A stretch of DNA of 64,000 nt from contig NZ_JAUCZC010000003.1 of NCBI RefSeq assembly GCF_030373265.1, positions 124,001 to 188,000 on the forward strand, given 5' to 3'. How positions within the stretch are numbered: the stretch's first letter is position 1; each line of letters opens with the position of its first letter. Of this stretch, positions 25,601-34,334 are shown in pieces. Origin of the DNA: Blastomonas sp. (GTDB lineage: Bacteria; Pseudomonadota; Alphaproteobacteria; Sphingomonadales; Sphingomonadaceae). A program made the translations under genes and the position numbers. The notes beneath the pieces are model-generated. The model made no database searches. It was not told the origin of the DNA and worked only from the letters and a program-made list of their open reading frames with translations.

Positions 25601-26785
25601 ATGTCGCCCAGAGAAAACCGGGAATTCGATGTGATCGTCTATGGCGCGAGCGGCTTTACCGGGCGGCTTGTCGCTGAGTATCTGCAGACCACGTATGGCC
25701 AGGGCGGTGACGCTCCGAAATGGGCGGTCGCGGCGCGCTCTGCCGAGAAGATGACGTCCGTGCTCGCCGAAATGGGCCTGCCCGCCGATACCCCGGTGAT
25801 CGTCGCAGACGCCGACGCGCCGGAGACGATCGAAGCGATGGCCAAGCGCACCAAGGTCGTGCTCACCACGGTGGGCCCCTATCAGCTCTATGGCGAGCCG
25901 CTGATCGCAGCCTGCGCGGCCAACGGCACCGATTATGTCGACCTGTGCGGCGAACCGGCCTGGATGCGCCAGATGATCGACAAATATGACGCTGCTGCAA
26001 AGGCAAGCGGCGCGCGGATCGTGTTCTCGACCGGCTTCGATTCGATCCCGTTCGATCTGGGCGTGCTGATGCTGCAGAAGGAGTGCCAGACCCGCTTCGG
26101 AAAGCCCGCACCGCGGATCAAGGGCCGCGTGCGCGCGATGCAGGGCACCTTTTCTGGTGGAACCGCCGCCTCGCTCAAGGCGACCATGGCGGCCGCGGCG
26201 AAGGACCCGGCGGTGCTGGGCTATCTGGTCAATCCGTTCAGCCTCGCGAACGGCTTCGAGGGGCCCGCGCAGCCCAAGGGCAACAAGCCAGAGCATGACG
26301 AGGCGCTCGGCAGCTGGGCCGCGCCGTTCATCATGGCACCGATCAACACCAAGAATGTCCACCGCACCAACGCGCTGCTCGGCCATGCCTATGGCGCAGA
26401 TTTCGTCTATGACGAGATGATGCTCACCGGTCCGGGCGACAAGGGCGAGGCAATCGCCAAGCACCTCGCCAACACCGACATGATGGGCGGCGAAGGCGGC
26501 CCCAAGCCCGGCGAAGGCCCCAGCAAGGAAGAGCGCGAGAACGGCTTTTATGACGTGCTGTTCATAGCCGAAATGCCCGATGGCGCGACGCAGAAATACG
26601 GCGTCAAGGGCGACAAGGACCCGGGCTATGGCTCCACCTCGAAGATGATCGCCGAAAGCGCGCTGTGTCTGGTGCAGGACGTGCCCGAAGGCGATGGCGG
26701 GATTGTAACCCCGGGCGCAGTGCTGGGCGAGCATCTGGTCAAGCGGCTCGAGGCGAAGGCCGGGTTGAGCTTCGCGGCGGAGTGA
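25601..26785 (+). CDS. Saccharopine dehydrogenase-like / trans-acting enoyl reductase family oxidoreductase
   Basis: A 394-residue protein with an N-terminal Rossmann domain (FDVIVYGASGFTGRLVAEYL, residues 9-28) typical of the saccharopine dehydrogenase NADP-binding family. Central parts are VVLTTVGPYQLYGEPLIAACAANGTDYVDLCGE and GARIVFSTGFDSIPFDLG. Homologues include mycobacterial trans-acting enoyl reductases of lipid synthesis; true saccharopine dehydrogenase activity is unlikely. AGGAGAGA precedes the ATG. It stands alone, followed by a hairpin. Confidence 0.85.
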   Translation: MSPRENREFDVIVYGASGFTGRLVAEYLQTTYGQGGDAPKWAVAARSAEKMTSVLAEMGLPADTPVIVADADAPETIEAMAKRTKVVLTTVGPYQLYGEPLIAACAANGTDYVDLCGEPAWMRQMIDKYDAAAKASGARIVFSTGFDSIPFDLGVLMLQKECQTRFGKPAPRIKGRVRAMQGTFSGGTAASLKATMAAAAKDPAVLGYLVNPFSLANGFEGPAQPKGNKPEHDEALGSWAAPFIMAPINTKNVHRTNALLGHAYGADFVYDEMMLTGPGDKGEAIAKHLANTDMMGGEGGPKPGEGPSKEERENGFYDVLFIAEMPDGATQKYGVKGDKDPGYGSTSKMIAESALCLVQDVPEGDGGIVTPGAVLGEHLVKRLEAKAGLSFAAE

Positions 26786-26829
26786 CGTGCAACCTGCCCC
26801 GGCAGGGGTTGGAAGGCGGCAGGCCTGAC

Positions 26830-26868
26830 GGAAGGGTGTCCATCGCTGCGCGTGGACGACACCCTTCC
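26830..26868 (+). terminator. Hairpin after the saccharopine dehydrogenase-like gene
   Basis: GGAAGGGTGTC and GACACCCTTCC form an 11-bp stem around a 17-base loop. There is no T-run, so termination is possible rather than clear. Confidence 0.4.
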
Positions 26869-27018
26869 ACCACGCCATCGCGCCTCCCGCGGGCAGCATA
26901 GTTTTATCCCAATTGCTGCACCTGCGAACAGCGGGGAGTTGAACTTTTCGCCAATTGGCGCATATAGCAGCCGCTTGGGGCATCGCACGACACAGACAAT
27001 TGAAGAATCGAACGCCAA

Positions 27019-27792
27019 ATGCTGAAGGCCTTGCTGCGCAGAAAGCCCAAACCGGCTGCCCCGATCGACACCGCGGCGCTGCCCGATGGCCGTCGCGTTT
27101 ATGCCATCGGCGATGTCCATGGGCGGCGCGACCTGCTCGACCTGCTGCTTGACCAGATCATCGCGGATGACCGAGCGCGCGGCCCTGCCGACACGCATAT
27201 CGTGTTCCTGGGCGATCTGATGGACCGCGGCCCGGACAGCTCCGGGGTGATCGACCGCGCGATGGAAGTGGCCCAGACACTGGGTGACAAGGCGCATTTC
27301 CTGATGGGCAACCACGAGGAAGTCTATCTCGGCGCGGCCACCGGCGACGAGAAGCTGGTGCGTTTCTTCTGCAAGATCGGCGGTCGCGAGACGATCCTGA
27401 GCTATGACATCGCGCCGCAGGAATATAACGAACTGAGCATGGAAGAGCTCGCCGCGCGGATGCCCGACCTGCTTTCGAAGCATCATGTCGATTTCGTATC
27501 CGGCTTCAAGGACCGGATCGTGATGGGCGATTATGCCTTCGTTCATGCCGGTGTCCGTCCTGGCGTATCGATCGAAGATCAACGGCCCAAGGACCTGCGC
27601 TGGATTCGCGAGGAGTTCATTATCGAGGATGCGCCACACGACAAATTGATCGTGCACGGCCACACCATCACCGACGATGTCGAGGAATGTTCCAATCGCA
27701 TCGGGATCGATACCGGCGCCTATATGAGCGGCGTGCTGACCGCCCTGTGCCTCGAGGGCGGCGAGCGCTGGTATCTCAAGACCGGACAATAG
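27019..27792 (+). CDS. Calcineurin-like metallophosphoesterase (PrpA-type Ser/Thr phosphatase)
   Basis: A 257-residue two-metal phosphoesterase. All family motifs appear in order: AIGDVHGRRD, FLGDLMDRGPDS, LMGNHEE, FVHAGVRPG and LIVHGHT. It most resembles bacterial PPP-type serine/threonine phosphatases, though relatives also cleave dinucleoside tetraphosphates. The N-terminal 20 residues are basic. The M28 peptidase gene begins 50 bases downstream. Confidence 0.9.
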   Translation: MLKALLRRKPKPAAPIDTAALPDGRRVYAIGDVHGRRDLLDLLLDQIIADDRARGPADTHIVFLGDLMDRGPDSSGVIDRAMEVAQTLGDKAHFLMGNHEEVYLGAATGDEKLVRFFCKIGGRETILSYDIAPQEYNELSMEELAARMPDLLSKHHVDFVSGFKDRIVMGDYAFVHAGVRPGVSIEDQRPKDLRWIREEFIIEDAPHDKLIVHGHTITDDVEECSNRIGIDTGAYMSGVLTALCLEGGERWYLKTGQ

Positions 27793-27842
27793 CGCATTCA
27801 AGGCGCTTGCACTGCCACACGACTTGGGCCAGCTTGGCCGCC

Positions 27843-29144
27843 ATGCACAAAATAGCCACGCTGGTCGCCGCGCTCGTCCTGTCCAATCTGCCCGCGCACG
27901 CCGAGGTCGAGGCCGATCCGGCCAGGCTGAGAGCCGATGTCGAGAAACTGGTCAGCTTCGGCACCCGGCACACCCTTTCATCGCCCGATCACCCGACGCG
28001 TGGCATTGGCGCTGCCCGGCGCTGGGCCGCAGCTGAGTTCGCCAGGATCAGCAAGACCTGTCGCGGCTGCATCACCGTCGAGCAGATCGACCGGCGCTTT
28101 ACCGGACCGCGCGCGCCCAACGGGGTGAATGTCATCAACGTGCTCGGCGTGCAGCAGGGCACCGGCGACCCGGATGACGTTATCATCATCTCCGCGCATA
28201 TCGACAGCCGCGTGACCGATATCGCCGATTTCACCAGCGATGCGCCGGGTGCCAATGACGACGCATCGGGTGTCGCGCTGGTGCTGGAAGCGGCACGGAC
28301 ACTGAGCCGCGAGACATTCGCGCCGACCATCATCTACGCCGCTCTCTCGGGCGAGGAGCAGGGATTGTGGGGCGGACGGCTGATCGCCGAGACCGCACGA
28401 GCGCGCGGCTGGCGGGTGCGGGCCTTGCTCAACAACGACATCGTCGGCAACACCGAGGGCCAGGATGGCCGCAAGGTCAGCGACCGGGTACGCGTGTTCT
28501 CCGAAGGAATCCGGGCATCGGAATCCATGGCCGAAGCGATGGCCAGGCGCGGCAGCGGCGGCGAGGACGACGGCCCCTCGCGCGCGCTGATGCGCGCCGC
28601 GCAACGCGTCGGCAAGGCGCGCAGCGATATCGGGCTGGAAGTGTTCGGCGTCCGCAGGCCCGACCGGTTTGCGCGCGGCGGCGACCATCTGCCCGCGCTC
28701 GAATTGGGCTATCCGGCGATCCGCTTCACCGTCGGCGTCGAGAACTACGACCACCAGCACCAGGATATCCGCACCGAGGGGGACCGCAAATTCGGCGACA
28801 CCATCGACGAGATGGATTTTGCGTATCTGGCACGGGTAACCGCGCTCAACGTGGCGGTGATCCGCGAGCTGGCAAGCGCCCCTGCCGCGCCCGAAAGCGC
28901 CAAGCTCGCCGGGGCATTGACCAGCGACACGCAGGTGACCTGGACCGAGGTGCCGGGCGCTGCACGCTACAAGGTCTATTGGCGCCGGGCCGATGCACGT
29001 GACTGGGAGCAGTCGACCGAAACCACCGACAGCAAGCTGACCTTGCCGGGCGTGATCGTCGATGATCACTTCGCCGGTGTGGCCGCGATGTCGGAAAACG
29101 GCGCGGAAAGCGCGATCACATTTGCAGGCCTGCCGCCGCGATAA
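27843..29144 (+). CDS. Secreted M28-family zinc peptidase
   Basis: A 433-residue exported aminopeptidase-like protein. The signal peptide is MHKIATLVAALVLSNLPAHA. The M28 dinuclear zinc site is visible: His in IISAHIDSR, the bridging Asp in PGANDDASGVA, the general-base Glu in LSGEEQGLWGG, an Asp in LLNNDIVGN and a late His in YDHQHQD. A C-terminal beta-rich segment (VTWTEVPGAARYKVYWRR...) resembles a fibronectin III domain. I start at ATG 27843, where the signal peptide begins; the track start at 27687 runs inside the phosphoesterase gene. Confidence 0.9.
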   Translation: MHKIATLVAALVLSNLPAHAEVEADPARLRADVEKLVSFGTRHTLSSPDHPTRGIGAARRWAAAEFARISKTCRGCITVEQIDRRFTGPRAPNGVNVINVLGVQQGTGDPDDVIIISAHIDSRVTDIADFTSDAPGANDDASGVALVLEAARTLSRETFAPTIIYAALSGEEQGLWGGRLIAETARARGWRVRALLNNDIVGNTEGQDGRKVSDRVRVFSEGIRASESMAEAMARRGSGGEDDGPSRALMRAAQRVGKARSDIGLEVFGVRRPDRFARGGDHLPALELGYPAIRFTVGVENYDHQHQDIRTEGDRKFGDTIDEMDFAYLARVTALNVAVIRELASAPAAPESAKLAGALTSDTQVTWTEVPGAARYKVYWRRADARDWEQSTETTDSKLTLPGVIVDDHFAGVAAMSENGAESAITFAGLPPR

Positions 29145-29200
29145 CTTCGGACTGGCGCAGCATGCTGTTCATAACGCATGTTAAGCTGTAGAGAGACGGA

Positions 29201-29893
29201 ATGAACGATTGTTCCACCTGCGTTGTACGCAACCGCGCGATTTGCGCCAGCCTTACTGTTGATGAGCTTGCGGTGCTGGGGAAGATGGGGCGGCGTCAGC
29301 GCGTCAAGGCGGGCCACACCCTGTTGTGGGAGGGCGATGACGCCCCGGTCGTCGCCAATGTGCTGGAAGGCGTGCTCAAATTGGTGGTCGCGGCATCCGA
29401 AGGCCGCGAGCAGATCGTCGGTGTGGTCTTCGCCTCCGATTTCATCGGCCGCCCGTTCGGCAAGGAAAGCCCCTATACGGTGACCGCGATGACCAATGCT
29501 GAGGTGTGCATCTTCAACCGCAACAGCTTCGACGATTTTGCCAGCGAGCACCCCGACCTTCAGCAGAAGCTGCTGCGCCGGACGCTCGACGAACTCGACC
29601 GGGCGCGGCACTGGATGATGCTGCTCGGACGCAAGTCGGCTGCCGAAAAGGTCGCCTCGTTCCTGCTCGAAATGTCCGAGCGGATCACCGGCCAGGGGTG
29701 CGACACCGCCAATGCGCAGAACGTTTTCGAACTGCCCTTCGGCCGTCAGCAGATCGCCGACATTCTGGGTCTGACGATCGAGACGACCAGCCGCCAGCTC
29801 ACCCAGATGCGAGGGGCCGGCGTGCTTGGCCTGCCCTCTCGCCGCGAGATCGTGATTCACGACCGCGCGGCGATGGAAGCAATGGCTGGCTGA
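29201..29893 (+). CDS. fnrN: Oxygen-sensing Fnr/FnrN-type transcription regulator
   Basis: A 230-residue Crp/Fnr-family regulator. Cys4, Cys7 and Cys15 at the N-terminus (CSTCVVRNRAIC) plus Cys103 (AEVCIFN) provide the four ligands for an oxygen-labile [4Fe-4S] cluster as in Fnr. The cAMP-like beta-roll follows, then a dimerisation helix and a C-terminal HTH with recognition helix ETTSRQLTQM; the E-xx-SR pattern reads TTGAT-N4-ATCAA. Such boxes occur at 30660 before ccoN and at 40887 before hemN. It would therefore turn on the cbb3 oxidase and anaerobic heme synthesis at low oxygen. AGAGACGGA precedes the ATG. Confidence 0.92.
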   Translation: MNDCSTCVVRNRAICASLTVDELAVLGKMGRRQRVKAGHTLLWEGDDAPVVANVLEGVLKLVVAASEGREQIVGVVFASDFIGRPFGKESPYTVTAMTNAEVCIFNRNSFDDFASEHPDLQQKLLRRTLDELDRARHWMMLLGRKSAAEKVASFLLEMSERITGQGCDTANAQNVFELPFGRQQIADILGLTIETTSRQLTQMRGAGVLGLPSRREIVIHDRAAMEAMAG

Positions 29894-29909
29894 AGGCCTT
29901 CGGTCCGCT

Positions 29910-30581
29910 TTAGAAGCGGAAGCCCAGACCGGCGCTGATCACCCAGGGATCAAGCTCGTGCCGGGTGCGCAGCACCTCGACGCCATTGGCGCGCCAGCTG
30001 GCCAGCGGGCGCATGAAATAGCGCTTGGCGTCGACCGAGACGAACATGCCTTTGTCGTTGATCGGAACATCGACTCCGGCCTGCAGCGCAGCGCCCACGG
30101 TATCGTTGATCTTCTGGCTGGTGGCGCCCAGCGCCCGCGTCGTCGCGCCGGGCTTTTCGTTGATGAAGATGAAATAGCTGGGCCCTGCGCCGATATAGGG
30201 GCGGATACCGCCGGCCTTGCCGAAATGGTATTTCAGCGTGACGGTCGCAGGTACGATCTTGGCGTTGGAGACAAGGCCTGCGCCAGCCAGCGCGCCGCGT
30301 CCATCGACATCATGCTGGGTCACCCCGGCGATCGTTTCCACCGATACCTGGTCGGTGAAGAAATATTCGATGGCGACGGTCGGCACGAAATTGTCGTTGG
30401 CCTTGGTCTGGCTTCCCGCAGGCAAACCGATCAGGTCCAGCTTGACGTCCTTGATCTTGCCATCGGGTGCCACCAGCGTCCCCAGCACCTTGAAATGCAC
30501 CTCGCCATTCTGCGCCATGGCCTGGCCGGGCAGAGCGATGGCAGCGGCCAATGCAGCGAGCGGGGCAATGTAGTTCTTCAT
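29910..30581 (-). CDS. ompW: OmpW-family outer-membrane protein
   Basis: A 223-residue outer-membrane beta-barrel. It has a signal peptide (MKNYIAPLAALAAAIALPGQAMA), FVPTVAIEYFFTDQVSVETIAGV, TLKYHF and GIRPYIGAGPSYFIF, the OmpW hallmarks, and ends in the membrane-insertion Phe (GLGFRF). OmpW proteins form eight-stranded barrels for small hydrophobic molecules. It is convergent with the Fnr gene and divergent from ccoN, with an FNR box in the shared space. AGGAGG lies shortly before ATG 30581. Confidence 0.9.
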   Translation of the reverse strand: MKNYIAPLAALAAAIALPGQAMAQNGEVHFKVLGTLVAPDGKIKDVKLDLIGLPAGSQTKANDNFVPTVAIEYFFTDQVSVETIAGVTQHDVDGRGALAGAGLVSNAKIVPATVTLKYHFGKAGGIRPYIGAGPSYFIFINEKPGATTRALGATSQKINDTVGAALQAGVDVPINDKGMFVSVDAKRYFMRPLASWRANGVEVLRTRHELDPWVISAGLGFRF

Positions 30582-30659
30582 GGGTTCAACTCCTCCTTGA
30601 GTGGCCGCATCCCTGCCGGGCCGGGAGTGCCAGCGCATTGATCCGGCGCAAAAAATTCG

Positions 30660-30673
30660 TTGATCAGGATCAA
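30660..30673. promoter_or_regulatory. FNR box between ompW and ccoN
   Basis: TTGATCAGGATCAA matches TTGAT-N4-ATCAA exactly. Its centre would be at -41.5 for a start near 30708, giving ccoN a leader of about 46 bases. A CATCAG at the -10 place is weak. Confidence 0.8.
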
Positions 30674-30753
30674 TGTTTTGTCGCGCCAACCGGCGCATCA
30701 GCACCCCAGTAGAAGCGCGGGCCGGTGGCCTATCGCGTACGGGGACATACGTT

Positions 30754-32424
30754 ATGGATGGTTTGGTTCTGAAAACCGGCGGCTGGCTGGGGTTGGCGCT
30801 GCTGGCGCTGGCGATGGCGGTGTTTGCGGTCGACTGGCCGTTTGCGGTGCACATGACGACCGTGATGATCGCCTGTCTGCTCGCCTTGTGGTTCACCATG
30901 ACCCGCGCGGACTATGGCGCGATCGCTCGCGGCATATTGAAGAGCCCTGCCGATCAGGGCCTGTATGATGACGATCCGGTGCGCTGGGGCGTCATCGCCA
31001 CCCTGTTCTGGGGCGCTGCCGGCATGGCCGCCGGGCTGTACATCGCGTTGCAGCTCGCCTTCCCCGTGCTCAACCTGAACTTCGAATACACCACCTTCGG
31101 ACGTCTGCGGCCGCTGCACACCTCGGCAGTGATCTTCGCCTTTGGCGGCAACGCGCTGATCGCGACCAGCTTCTATGTCGTCCAGCGCACCTGCCGCGCG
31201 CGGCTCGCCTTCCCCAAAATGGCCCGCTTCGTGTTCTGGGGCTATCAATTGTTCATCGTGCTCGCCGCCACCGGCTATCTGATGGGGGTCACCGAGGCCA
31301 AGGAATATGCCGAGCCCGAATGGTATGTCGATCTGTGGCTGACGGTCGTCTGGCTGTGCTATCTCGCGGTGTTCGTCGGCACCATCGTCAAGCGCCGCGA
31401 GCCGCATATCTATGTCGCCAACTGGTTCTATCTCGCCTTCATCATCACCGTGGCCATGCTGCACGTGGTCAACAACCTGTCGATGCCCGCGTCGATCTTC
31501 GGATCGAAGAGCTACTCGGCGTTCGCAGGCGTGCAGGATGCGCTGACCCAGTGGTGGTACGGCCATAACGCGGTCGGCTTCTTCCTGACCGCAGGCTTCC
31601 TGGCGATGATGTATTACTTCGTCCCCAAACAGGCCGAGCGCCCGGTCTACAGCTACCGGCTGTCGATCATCCACTTCTGGTCGCTGATCTTCCTGTATAT
31701 CTGGGCAGGTCCGCACCACCTCCATTACACCGCGCTGCCCGATTGGGCGCAAACTCTGGGCATGGTGTTCTCGATCATGCTGTGGATGCCCAGCTGGGGC
31801 GGCATGATCAACGGCCTGATGACACTCAACGGCGCCTGGGACAAGATCCGCACCGATCCGATCATCCGCATGATGGTGATGGCGCTCGCCTTCTACGGGA
31901 TGAGCACCTTCGAAGGCCCGATGATGTCGATCAAATGGGTCAACTCGATGTCGCATTACACCGACTGGACCATCGGCCACGTCCATAGTGGCGCGCTTGG
32001 CTGGAACGGCATGATCACCTTTGCCTGCGTCTATTATCTGGTGCCCCGCCTGTGGAACCGTCCGCGCCTGTACAGCCTGCGCATGGTAAACTGGCACTTC
32101 TGGCTCGCGACGGTGGGGATCGTTTTCTACGCCGCCTCGATGTGGGTCGCGGGCATCATGCAGGGCCTGATGTGGCGTGAATACGGAGCCGACGGCTACC
32201 TCGTCTACAGCTTCGTCGAAAGCGTCGCGGCGATGCACCCGATGTACCTGATCCGCGCCACGGGCGGTCTGCTCTACCTCGCCGGGTTCATCGTGATGAT
32301 CGTCAACGTGTGGGCGACGATCGCGGGCAACATCCGCGAGGAAAAGCCGATGACCGAAACGCCGCACAATCCCGCCGCCGATCGCCCGGCTCCGCTGCCC
32401 GGCGCCGCCGTGCCCGCCGAATAA
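30754..32424 (+). CDS. ccoN: cbb3-type cytochrome c oxidase subunit I
   Basis: The 556-residue catalytic subunit of the high-affinity terminal oxidase, with about 12 or more membrane helices. The heme b and heme b3-CuB histidines lie in [39 protein letters not shown] and [29 protein letters not shown] holds further heme ligands. ATG 30754 starts just before the first membrane helix, while the track start lies within the FNR-box promoter region. First gene of ccoNOQP. Confidence 0.95.
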   Translation: MDGLVLKTGGWLGLALLALAMAVFAVDWPFAVHMTTVMIACLLALWFTMTRADYGAIARGILKSPADQGLYDDDPVRWGVIATLFWGAAGMAAGLYIALQLAFPVLNLNFEYTTFGRLRPLHTSAVIFAFGGNALIATSFYVVQRTCRARLAFPKMARFVFWGYQLFIVLAATGYLMGVTEAKEYAEPEWYVDLWLTVVWLCYLAVFVGTIVKRREPHIYVANWFYLAFIITVAMLHVVNNLSMPASIFGSKSYSAFAGVQDALTQWWYGHNAVGFFLTAGFLAMMYYFVPKQAERPVYSYRLSIIHFWSLIFLYIWAGPHHLHYTALPDWAQTLGMVFSIMLWMPSWGGMINGLMTLNGAWDKIRTDPIIRMMVMALAFYGMSTFEGPMMSIKWVNSMSHYTDWTIGHVHSGALGWNGMITFACVYYLVPRLWNRPRLYSLRMVNWHFWLATVGIVFYAASMWVAGIMQGLMWREYGADGYLVYSFVESVAAMHPMYLIRATGGLLYLAGFIVMIVNVWATIAGNIREEKPMTETPHNPAADRPAPLPGAAVPAE

Positions 32425-32435
32425 GGAGCCTGACA

Positions 32436-33242
32436 ATGGCCGATAACACCACCGAGCCGCGCTTCAGCCACAAGAAGCTCGAACGCAACGTCACCCTGCT
32501 CAGCCTGGGCGCTCTGGTCGCGGTCGCCATCGGCGGCATCGTCGAGATCGCACCCTTGTTCTGGATCGACAACACCATCGAGAAGGTGGACGGCATGCGC
32601 CCGTACACCCCGCTCGAGCTGTCGGGCCGCAACATCTACATGCGCGAGGGCTGCTATACCTGCCATAGCCAGATGATCCGTCCGTTCCGTGACGAGGTCG
32701 AACGCTATGGCCATTACAGCCTGGCGGCAGAGAGCATGTACGACCACCCGTTCCAATGGGGGTCCAAGCGCACCGGGCCCGATCTGGCGCGCGTCGGCGG
32801 CCGCTATTCGGACGAATGGCACCGCGCGCACCTCATCGATCCGCGCAGCGTCGTCGGCGAATCGATCATGCCGCCTTATGCCTTCCTCGCCGAAAAGGAT
32901 CTGGTCACTGGCGACATGTCCAACGACCTGACCGCATTGTCGCGGGTGGGCGTGCCTTACACGAAGGCCGCAATCGCTGCCGCCAATGCCGATCTCAAGG
33001 CGCAGGCCGACCCCGATGCCGATGGCGCCGACGAGCTCAAGGCGCGCTACCCCAAGGCGCAGGTGCGCGACTTTGACGGCGATCCCACCCGCATCACCGA
33101 GATGGATGCGCTGATCGCCTATCTCCAGATGCTGGGCACGCTGGTCGATGTCGAGAAGGCCGCGCCGCAGGATCAGGGGTCCGCGCCCGCACCGGTCGCG
33201 GCTGCGGCAGGCTCTGCCACCGTTAAGGGAGGCAACCCATGA
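32436..33242 (+). CDS. ccoO: cbb3 oxidase monoheme cytochrome c subunit
   Basis: The 268-residue CcoO subunit. One N-terminal membrane anchor ([22 protein letters not shown]) is followed by a periplasmic cytochrome c domain with the heme motif C73-x2-C-H ([13 protein letters not shown]) and an axial Met in [17 protein letters not shown] precedes the ATG. Its stop overlaps ccoQ as ATGA. It passes electrons from CcoP to the CcoN hemes. The C-terminal 30 residues are an Ala/Pro-rich tail. Confidence 0.95.
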   Translation: MADNTTEPRFSHKKLERNVTLLSLGALVAVAIGGIVEIAPLFWIDNTIEKVDGMRPYTPLELSGRNIYMREGCYTCHSQMIRPFRDEVERYGHYSLAAESMYDHPFQWGSKRTGPDLARVGGRYSDEWHRAHLIDPRSVVGESIMPPYAFLAEKDLVTGDMSNDLTALSRVGVPYTKAAIAAANADLKAQADPDADGADELKARYPKAQVRDFDGDPTRITEMDALIAYLQMLGTLVDVEKAAPQDQGSAPAPVAAAAGSATVKGGNP

Positions 33243-33397
33243 GCTATGACGAACTGCGCCACTTCGCCGACAGCTGGGGCCTGCTGGCGATGACCATCCT
33301 GTTCCTCGGCCTCATCGCCTGGCCTTTCCGCAAGGGTGCGCGTCAGCACAACCACGACGCAGCCAACATGATCTTCAGGGACGACGACAATGTCTGA
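33239..33397 (+). CDS. ccoQ: cbb3 oxidase small subunit CcoQ
   Basis: A 52-residue protein too short for the ORF track: [20 protein letters not shown]... with one membrane helix ([16 protein letters not shown]) and a polar tail ending FRDDDNV. Position between ccoO and ccoP, four- and eight-base overlaps to both, and the CcoQ-like start [14 protein letters not shown] identify it. CcoQ stabilises the oxidase complex. Confidence 0.93.
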   Translation: MSYDELRHFADSWGLLAMTILFLGLIAWPFRKGARQHNHDAANMIFRDDDNV

Positions 33398-34334
33398 CAC
33401 ACCGCGCTTCGACGAACCCACCGGCACCCACACCGTCGGCCATGAATGGGACGGCATCGAGGAACTGAACACCCCTCTGCCGCGCTGGTGGCTGTGGACG
33501 TTCTATGCCTGCATCGCGTGGGCGGCGGTCTATGTCGTGCTCTACCCAGCCTGGCCGATGGTCAACAGCGCGACGCAGGGCGTGCTCGGCTGGAGCAGCC
33601 GCGGCGACCTTGAGAAGGAGATGGCAGGCCACACCGCAAAGCGCGCGCCGATCGTCAACGCCATTGCCGCCATGCCGATCGCTGCCCTTCCTTCAAAGCC
33701 CGAACTGCTCGAAGCCGCGATCCAGGGCGGCAGCGCCGCGTTCAAGGTGCATTGCGTGCAGTGCCATGGCGCGGGCGGCGCAGGCGTGGTCGGGCTGTAC
33801 CCCAGCCTGACCGATGACGACTGGCTATGGGGCGGCGACCTTGCCACCATCGAGACGACACTGATCCACGGCATCCGCAATCCCGACCATGACCTGACCC
33901 GGGTCAACAGCATGCCCGCTTTCGGTCGTGACGGCATATTGGACAGCACCGCGATCAACGATCTGGTCAGCCACGTCCGCGTGATCAGCCGCCAGGAAAA
34001 GCCCAGCGCTGCTTCCGCGCGCGGCGCCGCGTTGTTCGAGAACAACTGTGTCGCGTGCCATGGTACCAATGGCGAAGGCATTCGCGAGCTCGGCGCGCCC
34101 AAGCTGACCGATCCCGTTTGGCTCTATGGCGGCAGCCGCGATGCCATCGCCAAGACCATCCACAACCCGCGCAATGGCGTAATGCCGCGCTGGAACGACA
34201 AATTGGACGCGGTGACGATCCGGATGCTCGCGGCGTACGTCCATTCGCTGGGCGGCGGCGAGAATGCGCCCGCACCGGTCGTACCTGCGGCTGCAGAAGC
34301 TGCAGCCCCCGACAAGGCCCCGGCCAATGGCTGA
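33390..34334 (+). CDS. ccoP: cbb3 oxidase diheme cytochrome c subunit
   Basis: A 314-residue CcoP. It opens with a cytoplasmic segment HTVGHEWDGIEELNTPLPRWW, then one membrane helix, then two cytochrome c domains with heme motifs at C122 (CVQCHGAGG) and C220 (CVACHGTNGEG) and axial-Met regions NSMPAFG and GVMPRW. It accepts electrons from cytochrome bc1 via soluble cytochromes. It overlaps ccoQ by eight and ccoG by eight bases. Confidence 0.95.
   Translation: MSDTPRFDEPTGTHTVGHEWDGIEELNTPLPRWWLWTFYACIAWAAVYVVLYPAWPMVNSATQGVLGWSSRGDLEKEMAGHTAKRAPIVNAIAAMPIAALPSKPELLEAAIQGGSAAFKVHCVQCHGAGGAGVVGLYPSLTDDDWLWGGDLATIETTLIHGIRNPDHDLTRVNSMPAFGRDGILDSTAINDLVSHVRVISRQEKPSAASARGAALFENNCVACHGTNGEGIRELGAPKLTDPVWLYGGSRDAIAKTIHNPRNGVMPRWNDKLDAVTIRMLAAYVHSLGGGENAPAPVVPAAAEAAAPDKAPANG

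Noticed and set aside
30730-32436. Minus-strand ORF of 568 residues
   Set aside because: Antisense to ccoN, which has all oxidase motifs.
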